Of a stretch of DNA of 13,353 nucleotides, positions 1 through 8,308 are shown piece by piece. The DNA is from Dunaliella salina (lineage: Eukaryota > Chlorophyta > Chlorophyceae > Chlamydomonadales > Dunaliellaceae), in NCBI GenBank assembly GCA_002284615.2, contig MU070251.1, forward strand, positions 109,436 to 122,788, read 5' to 3'. Both the position numbers and the translations under genes were made by a program. How positions within the stretch are numbered: the stretch's first letter is position 1; each line of letters starts with the position of its first letter. The notes under the pieces are model-generated. The model saw only the letters and a list, made by a program, of their open reading frames with translations. It was not told where the DNA came from and searched no databases.

Positions 1-276
1 CCGACCCCCTCCGATTGGACCCATGTATATTCCAATCGATAGCTTGTGAGCTCAGGATTCCATTATACAATTCTTAACCGGATTGACAGTTGCCGTTAAA
101 AAGTTACACGAACTCTTCCCTCCTGTTTGCGGGATGATATATTTCATGTACGGTGTTATTATTGTTGTTGTGATTTCATTTCAGCTTAATATCAAAGACC
201 AAAAGCCTTTTTTTTATTGTATACTGGTCTACTGGCCTACTTTGCCCGAAATGGAGCACTGGAAGCTTCAAGCAAG
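1..276. other. Left flank without a recognisable gene
   Basis: I see no convincing coding region here. Short open frames that start in this stretch run into the GT microsatellite and translate as Val/Cys repeats, so they are not credible genes. Positions about 38-62 hold one copy of a dispersed motif close to CTTGAGCTCAGGATTC, which recurs near 7691 and 8322. Confidence 0.6.
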
Positions 277-280
277 GTGT

Positions 281-349
<69 letters not shown>

Positions 350-353
350 TGTG
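277..353. repeat. (GT)n dinucleotide microsatellite
   Basis: The stretch is almost pure GT for about 75 bases. It has one A interruption near 285, and the last units decay around 344-353 (GCGTGTTT). Long GT tracts are common in eukaryotic nuclear DNA and are prone to length change. Three overlapping open frames across it give only Val-Cys dipeptide repeats and are by-products of the repeat. Confidence 0.98.
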
Positions 354-436
354 CATATTGCTTTATGTGTGCTGTTACAGAGTGTTTGGCATGCAAGCTT
401 TCATGCTCGCATGGTCTCTGTTTGGTATTTTCCAGT

Positions 437-513
437 CTTTGACAGTTGGCGCTTTTCAGTTGTGGTAGTTAGGTGACTTAAGCCTTTGGGCAGGTTCGAT
501 TCCTGCTGTCCTG
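437..513 (+). repeat. tRNA-like sequence (SINE head or tRNA pseudogene)
   Basis: Positions 493-503 match the RNA polymerase III B box GGTTCGATTCC exactly. They sit in a perfect T arm: GCAGG at 490-494 pairs with CCTGC at 502-506 around a 7-base loop. Upstream, CTTAAG in a weak anticodon-like stem and a CAGTTGTGGTAG segment (457-468) resemble a degenerate A box and D arm. The inner four acceptor pairs can form (GACA near 441 with TGTC at 507-510), but the outer pairs do not, and the D arm is irregular. A functional tRNA is therefore unlikely. A pol III-driven SINE head or a decayed tRNA copy fits better. I did not find a matching 3' tail or target duplications. Confidence 0.5.
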
Positions 514-670
514 TCAGTCAGAATGATAATGAACAAAAATTCGAGTTTGTCATTCAGCACCCTGAGGGCATAGCCTGAACTACCACTCAGCTGAGCTCAC
601 TCGAGTGAGTCCCTTCTGCATCCCCTTCTGGGACTTCCAGCTTTCCTGTCCCTTTCCTGCCAGCCTAACA

Positions 671-690
671 GCTTTTCCTCCCCACCTGGC
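671..690 (-). other. Candidate polypurine tract at the 3' end of the chromovirus
   Basis: Read on the minus strand this is CCAGGTGGGGAGGAAAAGC, a purine run directly followed by TGTTAGGC. A polypurine tract primes plus-strand DNA synthesis just upstream of the 3' LTR, and LTRs usually begin TG. Position and composition fit, about 150 bases beyond the chromodomain stop. Without a matching 5' LTR the assignment stays tentative. Confidence 0.35.
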
Positions 691-841
691 AGAAATCTAC
701 AAGGAAGCCAATCCTGGGGAAAAGAGGAAAGAAGGCATTAAAGAGATCTAAACAGGTGACCTGCCCCGCCCACACACATTTTCCAGTATGCGGACTTGTG
801 CATGAAAGCGCTCAGAGCCCATGGGCCAACTACAACTGAAC
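691..841 (-). other. 3' untranslated internal region of the chromovirus
   Basis: This lies between the chromodomain stop codon and the candidate polypurine tract on the minus strand. The frames across it (for example 748-1011 minus) overlap the chromodomain in another frame and have no domain features, so I call it noncoding. Confidence 0.45.
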
Positions 842-1225
842 TCAGGCATCTTCTGCCTGATCTTCAGGCAAAATTGGAAGTCCCACAGAGGACTTATACT
901 GCCTAAGCAAACTGTTGCATGACAACAAGGTCTCTCTGGGTTCCCAAGTGTCATGCTCACTGGAATAGCCCTTCCAGCGCACCAAAAATTGAAGAACTTG
1001 GCGCCGGCCACGCTTCATAATTCTATGATCCAGCAATGCCTCAACTTCATAGAGGGGCTCACCCTCATGCCCAAAAATAGGTGGAGGAGGTGTGATGCCA
1101 AGACCATTTGGCCGCTCCTCTCGAGACAAATATTGCTTGACCAGATGAACATGGAAGACATCGTGGATGCGTGACCATTGAGGTGGAAGCTGCAGGCAAA
1201 CAGCAACAGGTCCAACCATTCTTTA
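842..1225 (-). pseudogene. pol: Integrase C-terminal end plus chromodomain
   Basis: This frame encodes the last 125 residues of the polyprotein. Residues 2-30 (VGPVAVCLQLPPQW followed by VFHVHLVKQY) match the conserved GPF/Y-module end of gypsy integrases. After a proline-rich linker, residues about 56-108 form a chromodomain: YEVEALLDHR, then LQFLVRWKGYSSEHDTWEP, with the aromatic residues Y, W and W placed as in methyl-lysine-binding chromodomains. The tail GLPILPEDQAEDA ends at a normal stop. The segment is out of frame with the preceding integrase sequence (frameshift near 1215-1225), so it is a broken part of pol and not a separate gene. Confidence 0.88.
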
Positions 1226-2150
1226 ACTCGGAAAGGACCCATCCACTTGGGAAGCAACTTCTTAGACCCAGAGGAACGAATTTTGCGAGTGCTCAGCAGG
1301 ACCAAATCTCCAGTGTTGAAAGAGACATCGCGCCTGCCTTGATCTACCTGGGCGCGCATGCGCTGCCTAGCAGCATCCAAACAGCGCTTAGCACCTTGCT
1401 CAGCCTCCTTGATGTCCTCAAGAAAATTGTGAGCCTCAGGAATCTTGGGAGGCCTGTTCAGAGAGGCTGGAAGCAGAGGGTGCTGACCAAAATTGACATA
1501 AAATGGTGTTTCAGATGGCTCCATGCCAAGAATTATTGTATGCAAATTCCACCCATGGTAACCAGCGATCCCAATCGAAATGGTCTGGCTTAACATAGGA
1601 CCTGAGCATCTCTACAATGGTTCTGATGGTCCTTTCTGTCTGCCCATCTGACTGGGGGTGATAAGCACTGGAGAGGTAGCGCTTCATGCCAGTCAACTCA
1701 CACACTGCCTTCCAGAAATGGTTGTTGAACTGAGGCCCTCTGTCCGAGACCAGTTCGTCTGGCCGGCCATGAAGGCGGACCACATTCTGAAAGAACAGGT
1801 CAGCAAAGGCCCTAGCCCCCAAATTTTCAGAATTGGCAACCAAATGTGCCATCTTGGACAATCTGTCCACAAAGACCAGAATTGCTGTGTTACGGCGCGC
1901 AGTCATGGGCAGACCAGAAACCAGATCCATTGACACACTCTCCCATCGCCTCCCAGGGAGAGGCTGGAGCTTACCAGCGCTCTTCAGAGTGCTTGCCTTA
2001 TTGCGTTGGCACTCGTCACAAAGCCGCACATGATGCTCGACATCAGACCTCAGACCTTGCCACCAAAATCATCGAGGCACCAGTTCAAGGGTCTTAGTGA
2101 CACCAACATGCCCACACATGGGTGAGTTATGATATGCGAGACAAAAGTGG
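1217..2150 (-). pseudogene. pol: Integrase (zinc-binding N-terminus, DDE core, broken)
   Basis: The enzyme inserts element cDNA into the chromosome. The HHCC zinc-binding region reads YHNSPMCGH near 2131 and CDECQRNKAS near 2010, split by a TGA stop at 2069-2071. The catalytic core is in one frame: MDLVSGLP (first Asp), VSDRGPQF (second Asp) and SDGQTERTI (Glu), so the DDE triad is intact. The family motif EFAYNNSWH follows. A frameshift near 1515 moves the reading into a second frame with ETPFYVNFGQHPLLPA, a helical segment (PEAHNFLEDIKEAEQGAKRC) and the GDLVLL..KWMGPFRV module. Another frameshift near 1220 leads to the chromodomain. The upstream edge abuts RNase H without the usual spacer, which indicates a deletion. 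Confidence 0.92.
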
Positions 2151-3600
2151 CTGTGTCTGCAGAAAAATAAGTGGGTGGTGATCTGTCAAAAGTTCAGTTT
2201 CTGTGGAGCCTTCCAAATAACAGCGCCATGCCTTGAGTGCACGATAAAGTGCCAACAGGTCCTGTTCACCAGTCATATAATTGAATTCAGCAGAGCTGTA
2301 CTTGGCGCTGATATAGGCCACAACACGGCCATTCTGAATGAGCACACCACCTGTTCCCAGAATAGAAGCATCAGTGTACACTTGGATAGGTGCGTTCAAA
2401 TCTGCCAGCACTGGGGCATGAGTCAGAGCATGCTTGATTTTCTCAAATGCATTTTCAGAAGGACCCCAATGCAGCCAATTAAAGGTGGCTGCCTTGCGGT
2501 TGGTGATGCAAATCAATGGGGCAACAAGAGAACTGTAGTGAGGCACAAAACGCCGAAAATAATTAGCAAGGCCAAGAAAGGCCTGCAATGATTTCAGAGT
2601 GGTTGGCTGCGGCCAATCTCTGATGGCAGCAATTTTTTCAGGATCAACAGAAATGCCATCTCGGCCCACAATGTGCCCCGAAAACTTCAGAAATTGCCTA
2701 TTAAATTCACATTTGCTCAATTTGCATGTAAGGTGATGGTCATGCAGAATTTGAAGGGCCAGGCGCAAGTGTTGGGCATGCTCCTCAGGAGTCCTGGAAA
2801 AGACAAGAATGTCATCAATGTAAACCAGGACAAACTTTCCAATGAATTTGTGAAAAACGCGGTTCATGACGCGCTGGAAAGTGGCAAAAGCATTGGTGAG
2901 CCCAAAACAAAGCACCTTGAACTGAAATTGCCCCAAATGAGTGACCATTGCAGTTTTCTCTTTATCTTCATCGCGAATTCTCAATTGGTGGTAGCCACTT
3001 TGCAAATCCAAAGGTGAAAAGACAGTGCAGCCATGCAGACTGTCCAAAAGCTCATCAATGCGTGGTAGTGGGAAGCGATCTCTGACAGTAATTTTGTTCA
3101 AGGCTCTGTAGTCAATGCACATTATCAAAGAGCTGTCCTTTTTTTGGACAAATAGGACTGGAGGCCCATAGGGAAAAGCGCTGGGTTCAATGAGGCCCTT
3201 CTGGAGCAATTAAGAGATCTGCTTCTCGACCTCACGCTGCTCAACAGGAGAAAGCCGGTATGGGCGGCGATAAGTAGGGGCAGCACCTTCTTGAAGCCTG
3301 ATGGTATGGCTTAAACCAAATTGATAAGGAGGGCAACCAGACTGAGGGGTGAAGACATCACGGAACTCCTGCTGAATTTTTTGCACCTCCTCATCTGGCA
3401 AAAGTCCAGATGAGCCAAGTGACTGAGAGGCGCCAGCCGCCGCCGCAGTAACCCCGCTGGGATTCACAGAAGTTTTATCATCGTCAGATTACACTACCAT
3501 TAACCAGGTTGCCGTACCCTTCTTGATGGCCTGAGCTGCTTGCCCAGCAGACAGCAAGGGTGCATTTTTGGCTGAAATGAGAGCTTCAGAAATTGAAGAT
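2127..3600 (-). pseudogene. pol: Reverse transcriptase and RNase H with upstream linker (broken)
   Basis: This copies element RNA into DNA and degrades the RNA strand. The RT palm is well preserved: PSAFPYGPPVLFVQKKDSS, CIDYRALNKITVRDRFPLPR, FSPLDLQSGYHQ (first catalytic Asp), FGLTNAFATFQ, and YIDDILVFS at 2811-2822 (the YIDD box). The thumb and connection follow (FSGHIVGRDGISVDPEK, FLGLANYFRRF). RNase H is recognised by VYTDAS near 2370 and its downstream Glu and Asp (AEFNY, LLTDHHPL). It stops just after QTQPLLSR at 2127, where the RNase H end and the tether to integrase are missing. Upstream of RT the linker (SEALISAKNAPLL onward) holds in-frame TAA codons at 3489-3491 and 3210-3212. The second lies a few residues before LLQKGLIEPS and cuts RT from its N-terminal part. 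Confidence 0.95.
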
Positions 3601-4274
3601 ATCTGTGGCATTTGTGGGTCGCTCCTTGACGGCCGCAAAGCTTTCCGATGGTCTTTGACAGGAAAGGAGCATTATATTACGCGCACAATCAAGATTCATG
3701 CCATAGTATTTCAGCCAATCCATGCCCAAGATTATGTCAACACCACTGAGCATGGAGGGCAAGGCATGAGCCACCACAGGAAATTGGAAGCCTTGAAGGC
3801 TTGGAATGGAAGTGCAAATTTCATCAAGCTGGACAATTTTGTTATCGGCAGTGACAATATTTGTTGGCAGTTGAAGTTTTTCTACTCTGCCGACAAAATC
3901 AGAAGGGGGTCTCTGGTGTGGAGCCCACCAGGTTGGTCTGGGCATGCTACTTCCCTGTTTCCCTTTTTGCACTGAACCAGCAGCCATTTGGCGTTCACAA
4001 AGCTGGTTGAGGCACCAGTATCAAACAGAACTGAACATTTTTTGCCCAAAGTGCCTTTGAACAGGAATGTAAGCCCAGGGCGGTGCTCTGCAGCACCTAG
4101 AGTGTGATAAACACAATCAGAGATGATGGGTGTGTTTTGCCGGCCAACCACATTACAATCTTCAGATGGTTCAAAATGAAGGTCTAAAGCAGTTGGTTCA
4201 GCAGCAACTGCAGTAACATCTGTATCCGTGTTTTCATGATCACAGCCGGCATCTATCCCATGCGGGCCACACCC
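3586..4274 (-). pseudogene. pol: Retropepsin-like aspartic protease (frameshifted)
   Basis: This processes the Gag-Pol polyprotein. The active-site motif is VLFDTGASTSFVN, with the Asp codon at 4020-4022 and the usual hydrophobic residues around DTG. The C-terminal family motif VDIILGMDWLKYYG lies near 3713-3740 in a different frame. The shift between the two frames falls in the overlap 3882-3987, after NAKWLLVQC. Before the protease comes an acidic stretch (ENTDTDVTAV, LHFEPSED) that continues from the gag frame beyond two stop codons. A second frameshift near 3590-3600 leads to the RT linker. Domain order and spacing are normal for a gypsy element. Confidence 0.9.
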
Positions 4275-4295
4275 TTAAACCCCATGGGCAAGTTC

Positions 4296-5569
4296 CTAAA
4301 CCTTGTGAGCCTTAGAAGGGCCTCCTGCACCAGACTCAGGATCACGCTTGGGTGGTGTGTTGCCCTTGCGCTCGTTAGCCTCCTTTGCCTTGCGCTTCTG
4401 ACAGTCTGCGATGAGGTGCCCTGGCTTTCCGTAGTAGTTGCACTTGGGGGCAGAGTCAGAACCACTGGGAGACTGGCCAGAGTTGCGGCGCTGCTGCGAA
4501 CCAGGAGTAGCCAAAGCCTTATGCTTAGGGCAAGGTTTGTTGCTTTGAAAAGAAGCAGCAGTATGGGCAGGAGGGCTCAGGAACAAGCTCTGATCGCGAG
4601 CAATGGCGTGGGAAATGCAATCATCTAAATCCTGCCAATAGCCCCCTTGGACAGGGTATGCATAAAGGCTTTTCAGCTCTGGACGCAAGCCATGGACAAA
4701 GCGGTCGCATACAGTGGTGATAGGGAGGTCAGAGGCAAGGATGAAGCACTTGCAAATTTTCAAAGCGTAATTCGCCACTGAGTCTGAAGCTTGCTTGATC
4801 TCTCCCCTGATGAGAGTCATGTTTGCTTCATGGCTTGGGTTTGTCAAATCACGACCAATCAGGTGCAGAAAGATTGAGCAAGCTGCCGCCCAGTCAAGAG
4901 GTAAGCGTTCACGCACCCGCTCAGCCTCAACAGCCTCCATTGCGGGGCGGAGCTCGTCGCCACAGAACTGACAGAGGGCGACCCAGGCATCCTGATTGGC
5001 GTGCATAGACCAGAGCCAAACATCCTTAAGGAAAATGAAAGGTTCTCGAGTCAAGCGGTGCTCAACATTGAATTTCTCAAGAGAAGGAAGATGAACTTTC
5101 ACATTCTGGCTGCCAGGAGCACGAGGAACAAGCTGGGGAATGGGAGCAGCTTGTTCAACCAATGGATTTACCATGTGCATGTTTGCCTGGTCCGTAGTGC
5201 TCTGAAGCTGTCCAGCCAATGAGGTTTGGGCATTGCGAATGTTTTGCAGAGAAGCACGAAGCTGAGACTGGTCTTGGGCCAGCCGCACAGCAGGGTCTTG
5301 CGTCAGTGCAGCATTCTGCTGCTCCAACTGCTGCACTCGGTTCAGCAGACTCAGAAAATCAAGACCTGTGCCAGGACCAGTTTGCAAGCCATTGGTTCCC
5401 AAACCTCCAACATTGGTGTGAAGAAGAGCAGAAGGTTCTGGAATTGGACCAACCCTTGGGCTAAAGAGTTGTGCAAATGCTCACCAGCCTGAGGAAGTGA
5501 TTGGGTCTGAGGCGGGCTAGGTTGGTTCGGAGGGTTGGAATTTTCAGCAGGTGGGGGCTCTGTTAGCAT
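4296..5569 (-). pseudogene. gag: Gag (capsid and nucleocapsid) with a damaged zinc knuckle
   Basis: This is the structural protein that packages element RNA. Reading starts at ATG 5569 with MLTEPPPAENSNPPNQPS, a Pro-rich N-terminus. A frameshift near 5400 leads into the main frame. There a coiled coil is visible (LLNRVQQLEQQNAAL to about QLRASLQNIRNAQ), then a retrotransposon capsid region with the typical ending FVHGLRPELKSLY and a DLDDCISHAIARDQ segment. The basic nucleocapsid has a CCHC knuckle at 4401-4442 that reads C-N-Y-Y-GKPGH-LIADC. The second cysteine is Tyr (TAC at 4431-4433), so zinc binding should be lost. The frame ends at TAG 4296-4298 and meets a second TAA at 4275-4277 before continuing in frame toward the protease. 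Confidence 0.9.
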
Positions 5570-5909
5570 CTCCTCGCTAACAACCTAGCCAGCCTAACAG
5601 CTGGGAGCGAAGCAGGTTCTTGCAGGGATCCCTGTCTGGCATAATTCATTGGCTTTTGAAAGGCCTTCCTCCTTCCCTTATGGGAAGTTCCCGCTTCTTG
5701 GACCTCCCGGGCACCAACTCTTCTCACCCATCAACGAGTAAGGATGTCAATGCCTAACCTTTTTTCTGGTTTGCGCACTGCTGCAGCAAATGCCTCCTCT
5801 GCAGTGCGCGAGTATTTCAGGGGTTGATCCTTGGCTGAAGCAGGTGCGGAGGAGATGCTAACAGAGCCCCCACCTGCTGAGAATTCCAACCCTCCAAACC
5901 AACCTAGCC
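5515..5909. repeat. 61-bp inverted repeat spanning the start of gag
   Basis: Arms at 5515-5575 and 5849-5909 are reverse complements with 59 of 61 positions matching by my hand alignment. The spacer is 273 bases. Both arms encode MLTEPPPAENSNPPNQPS when read outward from the spacer, one on each strand. Beyond 5575 and 5849 the sequences diverge abruptly. Confidence 0.92.
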
Positions 5910-5918
5910 AGCCTAACA
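5581..5918. repeat. 19-bp direct repeat flanking the inverted gag fragment
   Basis: CAACCTAGCCAGCCTAACA occurs identically at 5581-5599 and 5900-5918 on the plus strand. In the right copy it is the end of the gag-like reading frame (NQPSQPN). In the left copy it lies just upstream of the minus-strand gag start. A 12-base part recurs at 659-670. It could be microhomology used in a rearrangement or a remnant of an element end. Confidence 0.8.
5744..5918 (+). pseudogene. gag: Opposite-strand duplicate of the gag N-terminus
   Basis: On the plus strand one frame reads MSMPNLFSGLRTAAANASS, then AVREYFRG, a TGA at about 5825, SLAEAGAEE, and then the same MLTEPPPAENSNPPNQPS that starts gag in the main element. 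Because the frame upstream of MLTEPPP stays coding-like apart from one stop, this fragment may keep more of the original gag N-terminus than the minus-strand copy, which has a TAG four codons upstream of its ATG. After 5918 no gag homology continues. I infer a second truncated copy inserted head-to-head, or a snap-back rearrangement. Antisense frame 5731-5955 is probably a shadow. Confidence 0.6.
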
Positions 5919-6671
5919 CGTGCATGCAAGTCTTTTCGGAGTATTCACCCATCACTTCCAGGGTGGGTTTGTGCTCAGGCTTGGATATGGAAAGCTCTTA
6001 CCCCTGCACTCCTGCACTCAGGCAAACAATAGTTAGCGCCTAGCAGGTCCTCTGAATGACCCTAGATTCAGGCCTAGGGTACTGCTGCATTTGTTCGGGA
6101 GTCTCTCTTGGAAGGTGAAGACAGAGGAAAGGGGGGGAAGGAGGGGCGACAGGGGGGCCCTGCTTGATTATGAGGGCTCACCAAACAGCCCAAGACCTTC
6201 TGGACTATCATACTGCCATTCCACTGCATGCTGCCAAGAGCACGGACGTGTAATTTAAGACTTCCGGTGGGCGTACAGGGACAGCCTAGGCTGACTGGGA
6301 GCAGGAAGGTTGGCAACCATCACCTCCTTGTCATTGTTTGGGCACAGCTCTTATCAACCAAGGTGCGAACTACTGATTTGCTCAAAATGCTTCCTTAAAA
6401 ATTGGCCTGACCGGATCGGGTCAGTGTTTTTTCAGGTCTTGACCCCTGTAAGTAGAAGGCGACACGGTTGTACAAGCCAAAATGGGGTACAGGGAGTCAC
6501 CCAAACACTTTTTGCCAAGATTTTACCTCCACTTGAGATCTTGTGGAATACTTGGTGTTAAAACAATTACAGCAATTTGATCAATAAGTAAGAGGATGGT
6601 TTTCCTTTGGAGGGGGTCAACTGAGGCCCAGAATCAGGTATTTCTTGCATGCTCCTTGCATATGTTCTCCG
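5919..6671. other. Region without a recognisable gene
   Basis: No frame here has domain features or a credible start and splice context. A G-rich purine run lies at about 6117-6160 on the plus strand, and a donor-like GTAAGT occurs near 6448. Neither can be tied to a gene. Confidence 0.5.
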
Positions 6672-6739
6672 CAACTGGCACCTTTAAACGTGGGTTCCTC
6701 TAGCTTTCTATAGCACCAGAGCTTGAGTGGTGCCAGTTG
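6672..6739. repeat. Inverted repeat with 11-bp perfect arms
   Basis: CAACTGGCACC at 6672-6682 and GGTGCCAGTTG at 6729-6739 are perfect reverse complements separated by 46 bases. It could fold as a hairpin. No T run follows and no gene is adjacent, so I do not call a terminator. Confidence 0.8.
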
Positions 6740-6759
6740 GGGAGACCGTGCCTAATTAG

Positions 6760-6876
6760 CTGTTGCGTGAACCCTAGTTTTTACAACCAAATCACCATAT
6801 CTGACCACTCACTGCATCGAATTGGGTGATCTTTAGTGATTTGGAGTCCTTGTAACAAAAAAACTAATTGCAACAG
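6760..6876. repeat. Imperfect foldback element
   Basis: The left arm at about 6760-6796 (CTGTTGC, then TAGTTTTT, ACAA and CCAAATCACC) matches in order the reverse complement of about 6826-6876 (CTGTTGCA, TTAGTTTTTTT, ACAAGG and CCAAATCAC), with small gaps. The interior is about 30 bases. The size and AT-rich arms suggest a decayed foldback or MITE-like sequence. Target duplications are not evident. Confidence 0.5.
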
Positions 6877-6880
6877 ATAG

Positions 6881-7816
6881 AGTGAAAAGACTCGGTGGTT
6901 GGTGTTTTATGGCAATTTTAGCCGTTTTCCCATAAATAGCACCAAACTAGGGTGTACATGTCATTGTGAGCTTTGATACACCCTATCTCAGCAAACAAGG
7001 TGACTTACACAAGTATAAGCACATGCCCGGGTAGCTTTTAATGCTAGCTACACTCTAGAGTAAGAGTCGTCCCAATCGGATTAAGTGGCTGTGAATGGGC
7101 GCACAAAATACAAAGAAGGAGCATATTCGGGCACATGCTCAGTTGGCCCCCTCTGGAACTTCTCTCTATACTGCCTATTTAAACTTCAAAAATTAACCGT
7201 TTTGGATCCCACGGTACAGACTGCTCCTTTTGGTTCCACGCAGGAGCACACAAATTTTTTTTCATGGAAGGCGTGTGTAAATTTCGGACTGGACCCCTCT
7301 GCCCCACCCACCACCCCCAGCCCCTCCTTCTACTGCCCCTATCCAGACAATAAGAGTACCATCTGCACCTCAATTCTCCATCCATCTGCATACTTGATGC
7401 ATTAAAAGAGTGAATTCAGCAGAGATACGGGGCAAAACCTGAGCAGTGGATGCCCATGTATACCTGCGCTCCCAAACACTTGCAATTGGCTTGCAATTCC
7501 ACAAATTGCCCTCCAGACTACACCATGCAGTAACACACCATGCGTTGTCTAAATGCTGGAACTTTGAATTGGTTTGCTGCATGTTCGCCTCCACACCCCC
7601 TGATGCCTATACCCATGCGCGAAAAGCGCTGATTCCCAGCCATGCCCCCCCGTTCACCCAGTTTGCAGAATGGGGGTGCCAATTGACAATTCTTGAGCTC
7701 AGGAATCCGATGGTATGCTTACTACTCTGCAAAAATCCTGGAGGGGGGAATTAGAAAGGCGAAACCCCTCAAAACCACCCCCCATCCCCCCCTCTTCCCA
7801 ATTGGGCTCATTTATA
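6881..7816. other. Long stretch without a supported gene
   Basis: Open frames of about 70-106 codons exist on both strands (for example 7085-7405 plus and 7446-7754 plus) but show no family motif, no consistent splice context and biased low-complexity runs (Pro/Thr from a C-rich tract at 7290-7340). A short hairpin GGGTGT/ACACCC lies near 6949-6985. A copy of the dispersed CTTGAGCTCAGG motif is at about 7691-7706. Confidence 0.5.
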
Positions 7817-7818
7817 TA

Positions 7819-8308
7819 CCGTACTACTAGGTGATCATCCCACACCCTGAAAAACTATTTATTTTCACAATCCCGCTCCAATCCCGCACCCTCCTCAACA
7901 ATTATTTTTGGCAATCTCTCACGCTCCCGCAGGGGCAACACCCCCTCTTGCCCACTTGCTTCACTGATGTCTAACAACATGCATGGAAAGTAGGGGCTTA
8001 CCAGGCATCTAGGACCTGCCATTGCACGCTGCTGCGCAAGCTTTTCCTGGAACTTCATCCTCCCTGCTTTCTGCTTCCCTTCCGCTGTGCCTCAGTGATG
8101 GGGAGGGCTTGGAGGAGCTATACAGGCCAGCTGATAACGCCCCTCCATAGCTCTAAAACCTTGCTCAACACTCAATTATCTCGAAATAATTATTGTCATA
8201 ATTCCGCACCAATCCCGCAGGCCCTAAAATAATTATTTTCAGGTCTTTCTGCAGTCATCCCGCACCCCTCAAAAGCATTATTTTTGCGGGATGATAATAG
8301 TAGTACGG
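7819..8308. mobile_element. Non-autonomous DNA transposon (MITE-like), 490 bp, TA target duplication
   Basis: The ends are inverted: CCGTACTACTA at 7819-7829 matches TAGTAGTACGG at 8298-8308 exactly. After a short indel the match resumes with ATCATCCC(G/A)CA on both sides (to about 7844 and from 8285). TA flanks each end (7817-7818 and 8309-8310), consistent with a TA target-site duplication. The word ATCCCGC and close variants recur inside near 7870, 7881, 7924, 8203, 8212 and 8257, grouped toward both ends like subterminal transposase-binding repeats. AT-rich AATAATTATT words alternate with them. No transposase is encoded; the frame at 7855-8058 minus has no recognisable domain. The TA duplication fits Tc1/mariner-type and some other superfamilies, so the family is left open. 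Confidence 0.8.

Larger units (their letters stand above)
671..5575 (-). mobile_element. Degenerate Ty3/gypsy chromovirus (LTR retrotransposon), no LTR pair recognised
   Basis: Minus-strand sequence carries, in order, gag, protease, reverse transcriptase, RNase H, integrase and a chromodomain. This is the gene order of Ty3/gypsy elements, and the integrase-linked chromodomain marks the chromovirus branch. Chromodomains of this group are known to guide integration to chromatin marks. The copy is dead: the coding path crosses all three minus frames, has stops at 4296, 4275, 3489, 3210 and 2069, and lacks the segment between RNase H and integrase. About 5 kb of internal region remains. I compared the flanks at 440-840 and 5570-6060 and found no LTR pair, only a shared 12-base GCCAGCCTAACA at 659-670, 5588-5599 and 5907-5918. 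The 5' end is rearranged. No env-like gene is present. Confidence 0.93.

Noticed and set aside
83..476. Three overlapping plus-strand open frames across the GT tract
   Set aside because: They translate as Val-Cys repeats created by the microsatellite and have no other support.
437..513. Functional tRNA gene
   Set aside because: The T arm and B box are perfect, but the outer acceptor pairs fail and the D arm and anticodon arm are irregular. It is better called tRNA-like.
596..609. Perfect palindrome CTCACTCGAGTGAG as a regulatory site
   Set aside because: Isolated palindromes of this length are expected in 13 kb, and nothing ties it to a promoter.
5700..5720. Primer-binding site for the chromovirus (TGGTGCCCGGG on the minus strand, or TGGACCTCCCGGG on the plus strand)
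   Set aside because: It begins with TGG, but I could not match the rest to a specific tRNA 3' end and no LTR end in CA lies next to it.
5600..5918. A 5' LTR of about 317 bp bounded by the 19-bp direct repeat
   Set aside because: It has no counterpart at the 3' end of the element and contains an opposite-strand gag fragment, so it is more likely a rearranged internal segment.
5731..5955. Minus-strand frame including KYSRTAEEAFAAAVRKPEKR
   Set aside because: The plus strand over the same bases continues directly into a known gag segment, so the minus frame is probably an antisense shadow.
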